Assembly (NCBI GenBank): GCA_947628795.1
Contig: CANRBF010000001.1
Location: 202,560 to 266,559 of the forward strand
Source: an uncultured Monoglobus sp.
GTDB lineage: Bacteria; Bacillota; Clostridia; Monoglobales; Monoglobaceae
Direction: 5' to 3'
DNA length: 64,000 nucleotides
The notes beneath the pieces are model-generated. The model worked only from the letters and a program-made list of their open reading frames with translations, did no database searches and was not told the DNA's origin. Below are positions 32,313 through 41,716 of this stretch, piece after piece (position 1 is the stretch's first letter; each line of letters opens with the position of its first letter). The position numbers and the translations under genes are program-made.

Positions 32313-35300
32313 ATGAACTGGACCGAAGCGCAGACTGGCGTTATCGAATACGACGGAAAAAAGAATATTCTTGTGTCCGCGGCGGCGGGCAGCGGCAAGA
32401 CAGCCGTGCTTGTGGAGCGGATCATACGCAGGATACTTGATGAAAAAGATCCGCTTTCGGTGGACGAGATACTTGTGCTTACCTTCACCAACGCGGCCGC
32501 AGCTGAGATGAAAAGCAAAATATCCGCGGCCGTTGAGAAACGGCTCCGCGATGATCCGACCAACAAGCATCTGGCGGCTCAGACCATGAAGCTGGGCGCC
32601 GCCGATATCTCGACGATCCACGCCTTCGCGAAAAAAATTCTGACCAACAATATACATAAGACAAACCTTCCGGCGGGATTTTCGGTCATGGACGACAGCG
32701 AGAGCGCGATCCTGCTCGGCGAGGCGCTTGACGACTGTCTTGAGCGCTACTATGCCCGCATTGACAAACTGACATCCTTTTCGGACCTCACGCTCGGACA
32801 CGGCGGGATCAAAAACGACAACAATCTGCGCCGCATTATAACCGATCTGCGCAAGTTTGCCCGCACTCTGGCAAGTCCCGAAAACTGGCTGAACCGCTCG
32901 GTGAACATGTACAAGCGCGCATATAAGACCGGGTCAATAAGCGGCACCCCCTGGGAAACCGCTTACGCGGACGGAATACGCGAGATGATCGACGACTGCG
33001 CCAACATGTATCGGGTCATGCTCGATATTCTCGAAAAAGCTTTCCCGGAGGGCCACAGGATTATAGCGTTTTACGCCGACGAGGCGGCAAGATTCGCGGA
33101 GCTTAAAGACTTTGACACGATCGACGAGTTTCTCGGCAAAAAAAGCCGCATGACATTCAATAAGGCGCTGACTCTCACGAAAGCAGAAAAAAGCGACCCG
33201 TGTCTCGCGGCGGCCAATAAGTCCGCTTCCGAGATCCGAAAAATGATAAAAAAACTGTTCAATGAACACGCGCTGCTCAAATACGGCGGCGAGGAAGCTG
33301 TCGCGAAAACGATCTCCGAGCTTTGGCCGCGCATGAGAACGCTGAAAAATATCACCCTGATGCTGATGCGCAGGTACCGCCGCCTTAAATTAAAGCGCGG
33401 CGCCCTGGATTTCGGAGATCTTGAGCACTATCTGATAGAGCTGATAATGAACCGTGACGGGACCCCAAAAGAGCTTTGCGCCGTGCTCGGCGGCAGATAC
33501 AAGGAAATATATGTTGACGAGTACCAGGACACCAACAATATCCAAGACACTATTTTCCGCCTGCTGTCCGGAGGCAGGGGAAACATATTTATGGTGGGCG
33601 ACATCAAGCAAAGCATATACCGCTTTCGCGCCGCTTCGCCCGCCCTGTTTATTGAAAAATACGAAAGTTACCTGGGCGGCGGAAACGGAGAGCTGCGCGT
33701 GCTGTCCGACAATTTCCGCAGCCGCGAATCGGTGATAAGGCCAGTGAACGAGCTTTTTGAAAATATCATGTACAAAAAAACCGCGGGCATAGACTACACC
33801 GAAAGCGAAAAGCTGAAGGCGGGCGCGGAATATCCGGAGCCGAACGACAAAGACGCTTACGCCGCGGAAATTATCATGACCGACGTTATGGTGAGAAACG
33901 CCGAGAATGATCGGCTCGTGACCTCTCCCGACAAGACCGAGCTCGAGGCGGAATCAATAGCGGCCCGCATCGCCCGTCTGGTCTATGACGAAAAGCTTCC
34001 GATATACGACCGCTCTCTCGGAACAACGCGTCCCGTTGAGTTCGGCGACATCGCGGTGCTGATGAGAAGCACAAAAAGCGCGGCTCCCGTTTACGAAAAA
34101 GTGTTCCGCGAGTACGGTATTCCGACCGTTTCCGAAACGGGCGGTTTTTTGGCGTCGGTCGAGATAGGTACCGCGCTGGCATTTTTAAACATAATAGACA
34201 ACCCGATCCAGGATATACCGCTGCTGACGGTTATGCGCAGCCCGATATTCGGCTTCACAGCCGACGAGCTCGCGGAAATACGCGCAAACTGCAAAGGCGG
34301 CAGCTTTTATGACGCGGTCCGCGAAGCGAAGGACGATCCCAAAGCCGCCGATTTTTTGAAAACGCTTGACGAGCTCAGAGCCTGCTCGGCTTATATGGGC
34401 ATAAACGAGCTGATATATAAAATATGCTTCGAGCTTGATTATATCACGATCGCGGAGGGCATGAAGGGCGGCGCGGTCAGACGCGCCAATCTGGAACTGC
34501 TGCTCAAAACGGCCGCCGACTTTGAAAGCAAAGGACTGAGCGGCCTGTTTGAGTTTATGAAATATCTGGACAAAACGGCCGAGAGAGGCGAGCTTCGGCA
34601 GGCTCTCGCCGTCGGTGAAAGCGGCTCCGCGGTGCTTATCACCACAATACACAAATCAAAGGGGCTTGAATATCCGGTGGTCGTTTTGGCAAACACTGCT
34701 CACAAATCAAACGACCAAAGCGCGATCGCTCTCAACGAAAAGCTTGGGATCGGACTGCCTTATGTTGACGTTGAGCGAAGACTGAGATACGCGTCGCTTC
34801 CCAACACCCTTATCAAGCATTATAACGCCAAAGAGGAAAACGCCGAGGAAATGCGTCTGCTCTATGTTGGGCTGACGCGGGCCAAGGAAAAATTGATAAT
34901 TTCATGCACCAACGGCGGACAGTCCAAAGTCTGGATGAACCCGATCATCGCTCTCGACGGACGAGTTATGCGGAGGCAGATCGAGGCGACGACCGTGTTC
35001 CGCGACTGGATAGTTTTCGGATTTATGAACAACATAAATCTTGAAAACATGCGGAACCTGATGGTCACAGACGTTTCGGACGCGCGCTTGAGCGGAAACG
35101 CGCCGATCAAAATGACATATATACCGATAGACCGAGTCAAAAAAACCAAAAGTGAAAAAACCGAGATAAAGGAGCTGGCGCGGCCCGAGGCGGCGCCCGT
35201 TATAGACCCGGAAAAGCTTGAGCAAATACTCGACTATAAATACCCCGGCGAAGAGCTGACAAGGATCCCGCTCAAGCTGACGGTGAGCGAACTGAAAAAC

Positions 35301-35924
35301 AGGCTGCGCGAGAACGCTGTCGAGGAGGAATGGGAATACACGCCGCGGCTGATGAGCGCCGCGGACAGAACGTTCCACTCGGCGGACGAGGGAAACGCGG
35401 CCGAGATCGGCACCATTACCCATTTCGCCCTTCAGCACATTGACCCTGCAAGAACAAGCACTCCCGAGGAAACCGAGGCTCAGCTCAGAGAGCTTGCGAA
35501 GCGTGGCGTTATCACGGAAAACCAGCTTAAAAGCGTCCGCGCGGATCGCATATCGGCTCTGTTTGAGTCCGAAACGGGCGCGCTGATAAGAAACGCGGCA
35601 GAAAACGGAGGGCTGATGCGCGAATTCAAAATGCTGTTTCCGGTCAAGGCGGCCGAAATATACAAAGAGCTTGAGAACACGACCGGCGGCGAAGCGGAAA
35701 TAATCATACAGGGAGTGGCGGACTGCGTGTGCGTAAACGGCGGCGAGGCGGTGCTGATAGACTATAAGACCGACCGCTGCGGAGCGGAGCAGGCCGCGGA
35801 AAAAGCCGAGAGCTACCGAGTTCAAATAGACTGCTACACAAGAGGGATCGAGGAGATCCTTGGCGTTAAGGTAAAGAAAAGGATCGTCTACTTCTTAACT
35901 CCCGGCGCGGCGGTCAGCATATAA
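32313..35924 (+). CDS. addA: ATP-dependent helicase/nuclease subunit A (AddA)
   Basis: UvrD-like helicase and RecB-type nuclease of the AddAB complex, which resects double-strand ends for RecA-mediated repair. 1203 residues, normal for AddA. Walker A AAAGSGKT at 23-30, motif Ia TFTNAAAAEMKSK, motif II VDEYQDTNN, motif III VGDIKQSIYRFR, later TTIHKSKGLEYPVVVLANT and LYVGLTRAKEKL, and the C-terminal nuclease with GVADCVC and LIDYKTDR. GGAGG precedes the ATG. The partner gene addB, normally just upstream, is not in this window. Confidence 0.96.
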   Translation: MNWTEAQTGVIEYDGKKNILVSAAAGSGKTAVLVERIIRRILDEKDPLSVDEILVLTFTNAAAAEMKSKISAAVEKRLRDDPTNKHLAAQTMKLGAADISTIHAFAKKILTNNIHKTNLPAGFSVMDDSESAILLGEALDDCLERYYARIDKLTSFSDLTLGHGGIKNDNNLRRIITDLRKFARTLASPENWLNRSVNMYKRAYKTGSISGTPWETAYADGIREMIDDCANMYRVMLDILEKAFPEGHRIIAFYADEAARFAELKDFDTIDEFLGKKSRMTFNKALTLTKAEKSDPCLAAANKSASEIRKMIKKLFNEHALLKYGGEEAVAKTISELWPRMRTLKNITLMLMRRYRRLKLKRGALDFGDLEHYLIELIMNRDGTPKELCAVLGGRYKEIYVDEYQDTNNIQDTIFRLLSGGRGNIFMVGDIKQSIYRFRAASPALFIEKYESYLGGGNGELRVLSDNFRSRESVIRPVNELFENIMYKKTAGIDYTESEKLKAGAEYPEPNDKDAYAAEIIMTDVMVRNAENDRLVTSPDKTELEAESIAARIARLVYDEKLPIYDRSLGTTRPVEFGDIAVLMRSTKSAAPVYEKVFREYGIPTVSETGGFLASVEIGTALAFLNIIDNPIQDIPLLTVMRSPIFGFTADELAEIRANCKGGSFYDAVREAKDDPKAADFLKTLDELRACSAYMGINELIYKICFELDYITIAEGMKGGAVRRANLELLLKTAADFESKGLSGLFEFMKYLDKTAERGELRQALAVGESGSAVLITTIHKSKGLEYPVVVLANTAHKSNDQSAIALNEKLGIGLPYVDVERRLRYASLPNTLIKHYNAKEENAEEMRLLYVGLTRAKEKLIISCTNGGQSKVWMNPIIALDGRVMRRQIEATTVFRDWIVFGFMNNINLENMRNLMVTDVSDARLSGNAPIKMTYIPIDRVKKTKSEKTEIKELARPEAAPVIDPEKLEQILDYKYPGEELTRIPLKLTVSELKNRLRENAVEEEWEYTPRLMSAADRTFHSADEGNAAEIGTITHFALQHIDPARTSTPEETEAQLRELAKRGVITENQLKSVRADRISALFESETGALIRNAAENGGLMREFKMLFPVKAAEIYKELENTTGGEAEIIIQGVADCVCVNGGEAVLIDYKTDRCGAEQAAEKAESYRVQIDCYTRGIEEILGVKVKKRIVYFLTPGAAVSI

Positions 35925-35938
35925 GGAGGACGAACGAC

Positions 35939-37051
35939 ATGAGGGGACTGATCTTATCAATAACCGCGGGACAGGGACATAACCAGACCGCAAAGGTCAT
36001 CAACGAGGAATTTAAAAAACGCGGCATCGACACGGAGTATCTCGATGTTTATAAATACATCAACCCGCTGCTCTCGGATTCCATAAACCGGATATATCTG
36101 ATGTCCACAAAAAATATTCCGAAAATTTACGGCGGTATGTACCGCCTGGCGGAAAAAAGAAATATTCAGCCCAAAGTGGGCGTGCGCGGCATGACAAAGC
36201 TGACAAACTCTGTGCTGTCGCGCAGCCTTATCAAGCTGATATCCGAAAAAAAGCCCGATTTTATAATCTGCACCCATATTTTCGCCGCTCTGCTTGTGAC
36301 GTACATCTCGTCGATCGAGCTGCTCAAGGCGAAAACGATCGGCATTGTGACCGACTTTACCGTCCATCCCTATTGGGAGGACTCGTATCTGGATTATTAC
36401 ATCCTGCCCGACAAACGGCTGACTATCCAGGGAATGAAAAAGGGCTTTCCCGAAAATAGGCTTCTGCCGCTGGGCATACCCATTAATCCCAAATTCGCGG
36501 TAAAGCGCGGCAAGGACGAGGCCAAGCGTGAGCTGGGCATCAAAACCGAGCGCAACGTGCTGGTAATGAGCGGAAGCATGGGCTTTGGCGACATAATAAG
36601 CGAAATAATCCAGCTCGACAAGCTTGATATCGACTTCGAGATAGTGACGATCTGCGGCAGGAACAAAAAACTCAAAGCGCGCATCGACGGCCTCAAAACC
36701 AAAAAGAGAATATACAACCACGGCTTCACCGACAAAGTCGATCTGTTTATGGACGCCTGCGACTGCATAATCACAAAGCCCGGCGGACTGACAACAAGCG
36801 AGGCACTGGCAAAGGAAATACCCATGCTGATGAACAACCCTATCCCCGGGCAGGAGGATCGGAACGTGGAATTTTTGCTGAACGCCGGAGCGGCCATGAA
36901 GATCAGCCGCACCAATCCGCTCGACGAGGCGGTATATCAGATGTTCATAAACGACGAGCACCGACGCCTGATGCAGGAAAACATGCGGCTGCTGGCAAAG
37001 CCCGACGCAGCCCGCGACCTGGTCGATTTTGTTATAAAAGAAATAAAATAA
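35939..37051 (+). CDS. MGDG-synthase-type diacylglycerol glycosyltransferase (UgtP-like)
   Basis: 370 residues of GT family 28. N-terminal MGDG-synthase domain with LSITAGQGHNQTAKVINEEF, where the GxGH motif accepts the lipid, and a C-terminal nucleotide-sugar domain with CIITKPGGLTTSEALAKEIP and PIPGQEDRNVEFL. Such enzymes add glucose or galactose to diacylglycerol, making glycolipids that anchor lipoteichoic acid; the sugar here is not determinable. AAGGAGGA precedes the ATG; only 14 bases separate it from addA. Confidence 0.9.
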   Translation: MRGLILSITAGQGHNQTAKVINEEFKKRGIDTEYLDVYKYINPLLSDSINRIYLMSTKNIPKIYGGMYRLAEKRNIQPKVGVRGMTKLTNSVLSRSLIKLISEKKPDFIICTHIFAALLVTYISSIELLKAKTIGIVTDFTVHPYWEDSYLDYYILPDKRLTIQGMKKGFPENRLLPLGIPINPKFAVKRGKDEAKRELGIKTERNVLVMSGSMGFGDIISEIIQLDKLDIDFEIVTICGRNKKLKARIDGLKTKKRIYNHGFTDKVDLFMDACDCIITKPGGLTTSEALAKEIPMLMNNPIPGQEDRNVEFLLNAGAAMKISRTNPLDEAVYQMFINDEHRRLMQENMRLLAKPDAARDLVDFVIKEIK

Positions 37052-37091
37052 GCGCTCGCGTTTTTGGGAAAGAGGAGGGAACCCGAAGCAG

Positions 37092-37122
37092 GCTCGCTTT
37101 TCCGCTCCGCGGAAAAGCGAGC
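37092..37122. repeat. Strong hairpin, possible bidirectional terminator or repeat
   Basis: A perfect 14-bp stem GCTCGCTTTTCCGC/GCGGAAAAGCGAGC with a 3-base loop lies between convergent genes. It is flanked by GGGAACCC and GGGATTCCC. No T-run follows, so it may be a repeat element rather than a standard terminator. Confidence 0.5.
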
Positions 37123-37145
37123 AAGCGCAGGGATTCCCGACGACG

Positions 37146-39695
37146 TTACCATATCTTTAATCTGTCTTCTTCGGCGCGGTACATGGCGCAGCCGGGCCGC
37201 ATGTGATACAGGTCGAGAAATTCCTTGAAGTTCGAAAGCACCATGTTCACCCTGACGCGATCCGGCGAGTGCACATCGGTTGACAGCAGCATTTTTGCGT
37301 ACTCGTCGGTGCAGACCACGCGGTATGTTCTGGCGTAAGTCTTAAACAGCTCGTCAAGATTCGGATTGTCCGCGCCCGCGATATCGAGTATGCACGCCAT
37401 TGCGCCTATATCCGCTATGTTCTCGCTGAGCGTCAGATTTCCGTCAACAAAGCTGCCGGGCATAACCTCAATTTTTCCGTATTCACTGACAAATTTGCGG
37501 CATATTTCGTTGAAGGCCGTATAGTCCTCGGCAAGCCACCAGTCGCGATAATTTCCGTTTTTGTCAAACTGAGAGCCCACGTTATCAAAAGCGTGGGTAA
37601 TTTCATGAGCGATAACGCTGCCTATGCCGCCCAAATTGGTCTCAAAAGACGCGTTGGGGCTGTAGTACGGCGCTTGAAGCATGCCTGCGGGGATCACTAT
37701 GCAGTTGCCCGCGCGGTCGTAATAGGCGTTGACCGACTGCGGCACAAGGCTCCATGCGCCCTTGTCAGCCGATATGCCGCTGTTTATCAGCTCGTTATTT
37801 TTTTCGCTTTGCATTTTGTTGTAATCTATCACATATTCCATCAGATTTCCGCCGTCCTCGATGCTGCGGACCTTGAAATCATTGTTCACGTAACCTTGTA
37901 AATAGTCCGGATATCCGATATGCACCGATATGGACTCAAGCTTATCCTTGGCGACCTCCTTGGTGGAGCCGTTCATCCACTCGAGGTTGTCGATTCGCTT
38001 TTCAAAAGTTTTGATAATAAGATTCGCCAGATCTTCGATTTCCTTTTTGGAATCGGCGGAAAAATATCTTTCGATATACTTTTCACCCAGTTCCAGTCCC
38101 ATAAGAGACTGCGTTATGGTCACGGCGTAGGCGGAGGGTGAAACCGCGGAGCTCGTGCCGCTTATCGCGTTTATATAATTTCTGTAGGCCTCAAACATCT
38201 GCGCGTTGAGGTACAGCGCCGAGCAATCCAGAAGCGCCGCCTTGAGATATTGTTTAAGCGCGTCAAGATTTCGGGATTTAAGCTCGGAATTGATCGCCTT
38301 CGCCAGATCCTTGTCAAAAACGATAACATTATCGGCGGAGTCATAACCCAAATTTTTTATATAATTCGTTATATTTATGTTCGAAAAAAGCTGATTAAGC
38401 TCTTTTTCGGAGCAAACGTTATATATGATCTCCGGCTTGTCCCAGAGAGAGTCGTCCATCGTGGCCTCGCCCAGACGTATGCATATTTCGGAAGCGGCTT
38501 CGGCGTTCTTCGCGGCCTCGTGCGCCGATTGACCCGACGCCATAAACAGATTTTGAATATAAATGCGATACGCCGACTCAACGCTCTCGTAGTCACCGCT
38601 TTTTATCACGCCGGGTTCTATTCCGGTATAACACGCCTCAAAGCTGACGCGGTTTTGAGTGGAATCCGAAAAATCGGAGTTGATCCTGATAGGGATAAGC
38701 GAATGAAAGCCCGCCTTTTCAAGCTTGGCAAGAGCGCGCGGCAGGTCGCTTATATTCTCTATATCGTCGATCAGCTCAAGATAAGGCTTGATCGGCTCGA
38801 TACCCACGCTTTCGCGGTATTTTTCATTGGCGGCCGCCAGATATATATCGAGTATCTTCTGCTCGTTTGTGCCTCTCGCGGGCACGTTTCCCACATAATA
38901 GTCTGTTATTATCTCGCCTATGATACTTTGGATACGATAGGCGTTATTCTGGGAAAGCTGCTCCACATTGGACCATTTTGCGTAGCCCTCGGGCAAAGTT
39001 GTCTCGGCAAGCCACTGACCGTTGACATACTGATAGTAGTCGTTTTTATAAAGCTCGCCTCCGGGCAGCGCCGCGCGGAACGCAAGCAGCCGATCGTACA
39101 CCAGAGTTATCTGCTCATAGAGCATATAATCATACGAGCCTAAAGTTCCGTCGCCGTAACCGTACACCAGTCCCGCGTTTTTGAGCCGCTCTATATCCTG
39201 CTCCGCCCACTCTGGAACATCGGTGAAGAAGTCGGTGCCGTCGCCCAGATCGGTGGGCAGATCGTTGCGCGCCAGAATACGGCTGACTATCGCGAAGCTT
39301 TCGACGCGGGTCACATAGTCATTCGGATGCAGCATGCCGTCGTCGGAGCCGTTCACCGCGCCCAGAGCCACAGCCAGACCCATCGAGCGGCGGCTGTCGG
39401 CGTCAAGCGCCTCGTAATCCGAGAACACCGTGAGGTCTGCGGGCATGACCGCCTTGAGCTCGTCGCCCAAACCTTCGATCAGGATATCCACCGCCTGCGC
39501 GCGGGTCACATAATCATCGGGATTGGGCTTCGGTTCGGGCTTTTCGGCGGCTTCTTCCGCGGCATCCTCCACCGGATCGGGCGCCTGTCCGGGCAGGACC
39601 ACCGGAATTATCTCGTCATCCGCCCAAACGGGAAAAGGAGCCGAGAAACATACAAAAAGTATAATTGCCATAAGCAACGACGACAACTTTTTCAT
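37146..39695 (-). CDS. SLH-anchored M13 (neprilysin-type) zinc metallopeptidase
   Basis: 849 residues from the ATG at 39693-39695, set by AGGAG 9 bases upstream; a TTG three codons earlier overlaps the spacing. Signal peptide (about 1-25), then three SLH-type repeats (about 55-210: DYVTRAQAVDIL, DYVTRVESFAIV, YMLYEQITLVYD), then the M13 peptidase: N-terminal helical part with YYQYVNGQWLAETTLPEGYA, catalytic HEITH at 697-701 (GSVIAHEITHAFD), GSQFDKNGN, and the third zinc ligand in ENIADIGA. The usual Cys/Trp C-terminus is kept in modified form (DRLKIW). It probably cleaves peptides at the cell surface. The SLH-M13 combination is unusual. Confidence 0.9.
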   Translation of the reverse strand: MKKLSSLLMAIILFVCFSAPFPVWADDEIIPVVLPGQAPDPVEDAAEEAAEKPEPKPNPDDYVTRAQAVDILIEGLGDELKAVMPADLTVFSDYEALDADSRRSMGLAVALGAVNGSDDGMLHPNDYVTRVESFAIVSRILARNDLPTDLGDGTDFFTDVPEWAEQDIERLKNAGLVYGYGDGTLGSYDYMLYEQITLVYDRLLAFRAALPGGELYKNDYYQYVNGQWLAETTLPEGYAKWSNVEQLSQNNAYRIQSIIGEIITDYYVGNVPARGTNEQKILDIYLAAANEKYRESVGIEPIKPYLELIDDIENISDLPRALAKLEKAGFHSLIPIRINSDFSDSTQNRVSFEACYTGIEPGVIKSGDYESVESAYRIYIQNLFMASGQSAHEAAKNAEAASEICIRLGEATMDDSLWDKPEIIYNVCSEKELNQLFSNINITNYIKNLGYDSADNVIVFDKDLAKAINSELKSRNLDALKQYLKAALLDCSALYLNAQMFEAYRNYINAISGTSSAVSPSAYAVTITQSLMGLELGEKYIERYFSADSKKEIEDLANLIIKTFEKRIDNLEWMNGSTKEVAKDKLESISVHIGYPDYLQGYVNNDFKVRSIEDGGNLMEYVIDYNKMQSEKNNELINSGISADKGAWSLVPQSVNAYYDRAGNCIVIPAGMLQAPYYSPNASFETNLGGIGSVIAHEITHAFDNVGSQFDKNGNYRDWWLAEDYTAFNEICRKFVSEYGKIEVMPGSFVDGNLTLSENIADIGAMACILDIAGADNPNLDELFKTYARTYRVVCTDEYAKMLLSTDVHSPDRVRVNMVLSNFKEFLDLYHMRPGCAMYRAEEDRLKIW

Positions 39696-39748
39696 GCTTC
39701 TCAACTCCTAAAACGTTCTATATTCAATTTACGCGTTTTTCATAAATC

Positions 39749-41425
39749 CTAATCCAAATTGCCCTTTTGTTGATAAATTCTGTTTATCGCGCTGATAAGG
39801 GCTATAATCGACGCGTTGATAATATCGTTGTGGATACCGACGCCCCAGGTCACATTTCCGTAAGGGTCGGAAAGTCCGATATAGGCGCAGGCCTGCGAGT
39901 TCGAGCCTGTGCTTATCGCGTGCTCCTCGTAAGTCTCGATGGTATACTTTCCGTGAAGCACATCGCCGAACGCGTTTGTCACAGCGTCCAGACGGCCGTT
40001 GCCCTGACCGGTGAGAGTTTCGGTCTTTCCGTCCTCCTCAAGAGTGATGTGGGCTATAATTCCGTCCTTCTGCTCGAAGTGCGCCTCTATCATCTTGATC
40101 TTTGTCTCTATGTTTATGTAATTCTCCCTGAAGATATTCACGATCTCATCGGGCTGCAGCTCCTTGTGCAGATGGTCGGACACGTCTTTAACCATATATC
40201 CGAAGTCCTCGCGCATCTTTTTGGGAATATTGAATCCGAAGCGCTGCTCCATCAGATAACCTATGCCGCCCTTTCCGGACTGGCTGTTTATCCTGATAAC
40301 GTCGCCCTCGTATTCTCTGCCCAGATCCTTGGGGTCTATGGGGAGATAGGGCACCGTCCAATAGTTCTCGTGCCTTTCATCTCTGTACTTCATGCCCTTG
40401 GCGATCGCGTCCTGATGCGAGCCCGAGAACGCCGCGAACACCAGCTTGCCTCCGTAGGGCTGTCTGGGGTCAACGTGCATTCCGGTGAGCCGCTCGTAGT
40501 GCTCGACCACGTCCTGTATATCGGAAAAGTCAAGCCCGGGATCAACGCCGTGGGTGTACATATTGAGCGCCAAAGTTACTATGTCCACGTTTCCGGTCCT
40601 CTCGCCGTTTCCGAACAAGGTTCCCTCAACGCGGTCGGCGCCGGCCAAAAGACCCAACTCTGTGTCGGCCACGCCCGTGCCTCTGTCGTTGTGGGGGTGG
40701 AGCGACAGCACCACGTTCTCGCGGTACCTCATGTTCTCGCTCATATACTCGATCTGCGAGGCGTAAACATGGGGCAGCGACATCTGCACCGTCACGGGAA
40801 GATTGATTATTACCTTGCGGTCGGGAGTGGGCTTCCACACGTCGAGCACCGCGTTGCATACCTCAAGGGCGTATTCGGGCTCGGTGCCCGTGAAGCTCTC
40901 GGGGCTGTACTCAAAGCGGTAGTCCGCGCCCTCCTCCTCGGTCAGCTTTTTAAGCAGCTTGGCTCCGTCCACCGCGATCTGCTTTATCTCGTCTCTTGAC
41001 ATTCTGAACACCTGTTTGCGCTGGGCCAGAGAAGTCGAGTTATACACGTGAACGATTGCGTTTTTGGCGCCTCTCAGCGCCTCGAAGGTCTTTTTGATTA
41101 TATGCTCTCTCGCCTGAGTCAGAACCTGAATGGTAACATCGTCGGGGATCAGATTATCCTCGATCAGCCTGCGAAGAAAGAGGTACTCCGTCTCGGACGC
41201 GGCGGGAAATCCCACTTCGATTTCCTTAAAGCCTATCTTGCATAGATATATGAAAAACTCCAGCTTTTCTTCAAGGCTCATAGGCACCACCAAAGCCTGG
41301 TTTCCGTCTCTTAGGTCGACGCTGCACCAGATGGGCGCTTTTTCGATAGCGTCTTTCTCGACCCACTTCATTGATTTCACGGGCGGCATAAAGTAGCCCT
41401 TTTTGTACTTATTAAAGTTTTTCAT
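39749..41425 (-). CDS. leuA: 2-isopropylmalate synthase
   Basis: First enzyme of leucine synthesis: condenses acetyl-CoA with 2-ketoisovalerate. 558 residues, matching the LeuA type with an N-terminal extension beginning KYKKGYFMPPVKSMKWVEKD. The DRE-TIM barrel shows SVDLRDGNQALVVPMS, HPHNDRGTGVADTELG and NGERTGNVDIVTLALNMY; the C-terminal regulatory LeuA-dimer domain includes GSNSQACAYIGL. GGAGGAGG precedes the ATG. No other leucine genes are close, so it is a lone unit with its own promoter. Confidence 0.95.
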   Translation of the reverse strand: MKNFNKYKKGYFMPPVKSMKWVEKDAIEKAPIWCSVDLRDGNQALVVPMSLEEKLEFFIYLCKIGFKEIEVGFPAASETEYLFLRRLIEDNLIPDDVTIQVLTQAREHIIKKTFEALRGAKNAIVHVYNSTSLAQRKQVFRMSRDEIKQIAVDGAKLLKKLTEEEGADYRFEYSPESFTGTEPEYALEVCNAVLDVWKPTPDRKVIINLPVTVQMSLPHVYASQIEYMSENMRYRENVVLSLHPHNDRGTGVADTELGLLAGADRVEGTLFGNGERTGNVDIVTLALNMYTHGVDPGLDFSDIQDVVEHYERLTGMHVDPRQPYGGKLVFAAFSGSHQDAIAKGMKYRDERHENYWTVPYLPIDPKDLGREYEGDVIRINSQSGKGGIGYLMEQRFGFNIPKKMREDFGYMVKDVSDHLHKELQPDEIVNIFRENYINIETKIKMIEAHFEQKDGIIAHITLEEDGKTETLTGQGNGRLDAVTNAFGDVLHGKYTIETYEEHAISTGSNSQACAYIGLSDPYGNVTWGVGIHNDIINASIIALISAINRIYQQKGNLD

Positions 41426-41483
41426 GTCAAACCTCCTCCTTTCAAAGATTTTTAAACAAATTATGTGATAATGAAAACTCTAA

Positions 41484-41538
41484 CTATCGCTGTTACCCGA
41501 TAGAATTCAATTATAGCATATTAAAAATTTTTTTGCAA
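41484..41538 (-). promoter_or_regulatory. leuA promoter and leader hairpin
   Basis: Minus strand -35 TTGCAA (41533-41538), 17-base spacer, -10 TATAAT (41510-41515). Just downstream of the start site a hairpin CTATCG-N8-CGATAG (41484-41503) opens an 80-nt leader. No T-box, leader peptide with Leu codons, or terminator was seen. Confidence 0.75.
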
Positions 41539-41669
41539 GACGATTTTATATTAATATCTCAGTTTTTTCAAGTTTGGATAAATATGCAAATTTTGTGATA
41601 TTTTATGGTTCTTTTGATAGATATTACACAAAATGAAAAACTCCCGTAATACAAATGTAACCTGTTTTG

Positions 41670-41678
41670 TGATATAAT
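41670..41678 (+). promoter_or_regulatory. Extended -10 promoter of ftsK
   Basis: TGATATAAT (extended -10 type) at 41670-41678 lies about 38 bases before the ftsK start; the -35 region (TACAAA) is poor. The rest of the 41551-41716 interval is AT-rich without other features. Confidence 0.55.
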
Positions 41679-41716
41679 TTATTCTGAATAATAACGCCTT
41701 TAAAGGAGAAATCATA

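Noticed and set aside
39767..40999. A 410-codon open frame on the plus strand
   Set aside because: Antisense to leuA; no ribosome site and no recognisable motifs.
41426..41515. T-box or leucine attenuator before leuA
   Set aside because: The leader is about 80 nt with one small hairpin; no T-box sequence, terminator or Leu-codon peptide is present.
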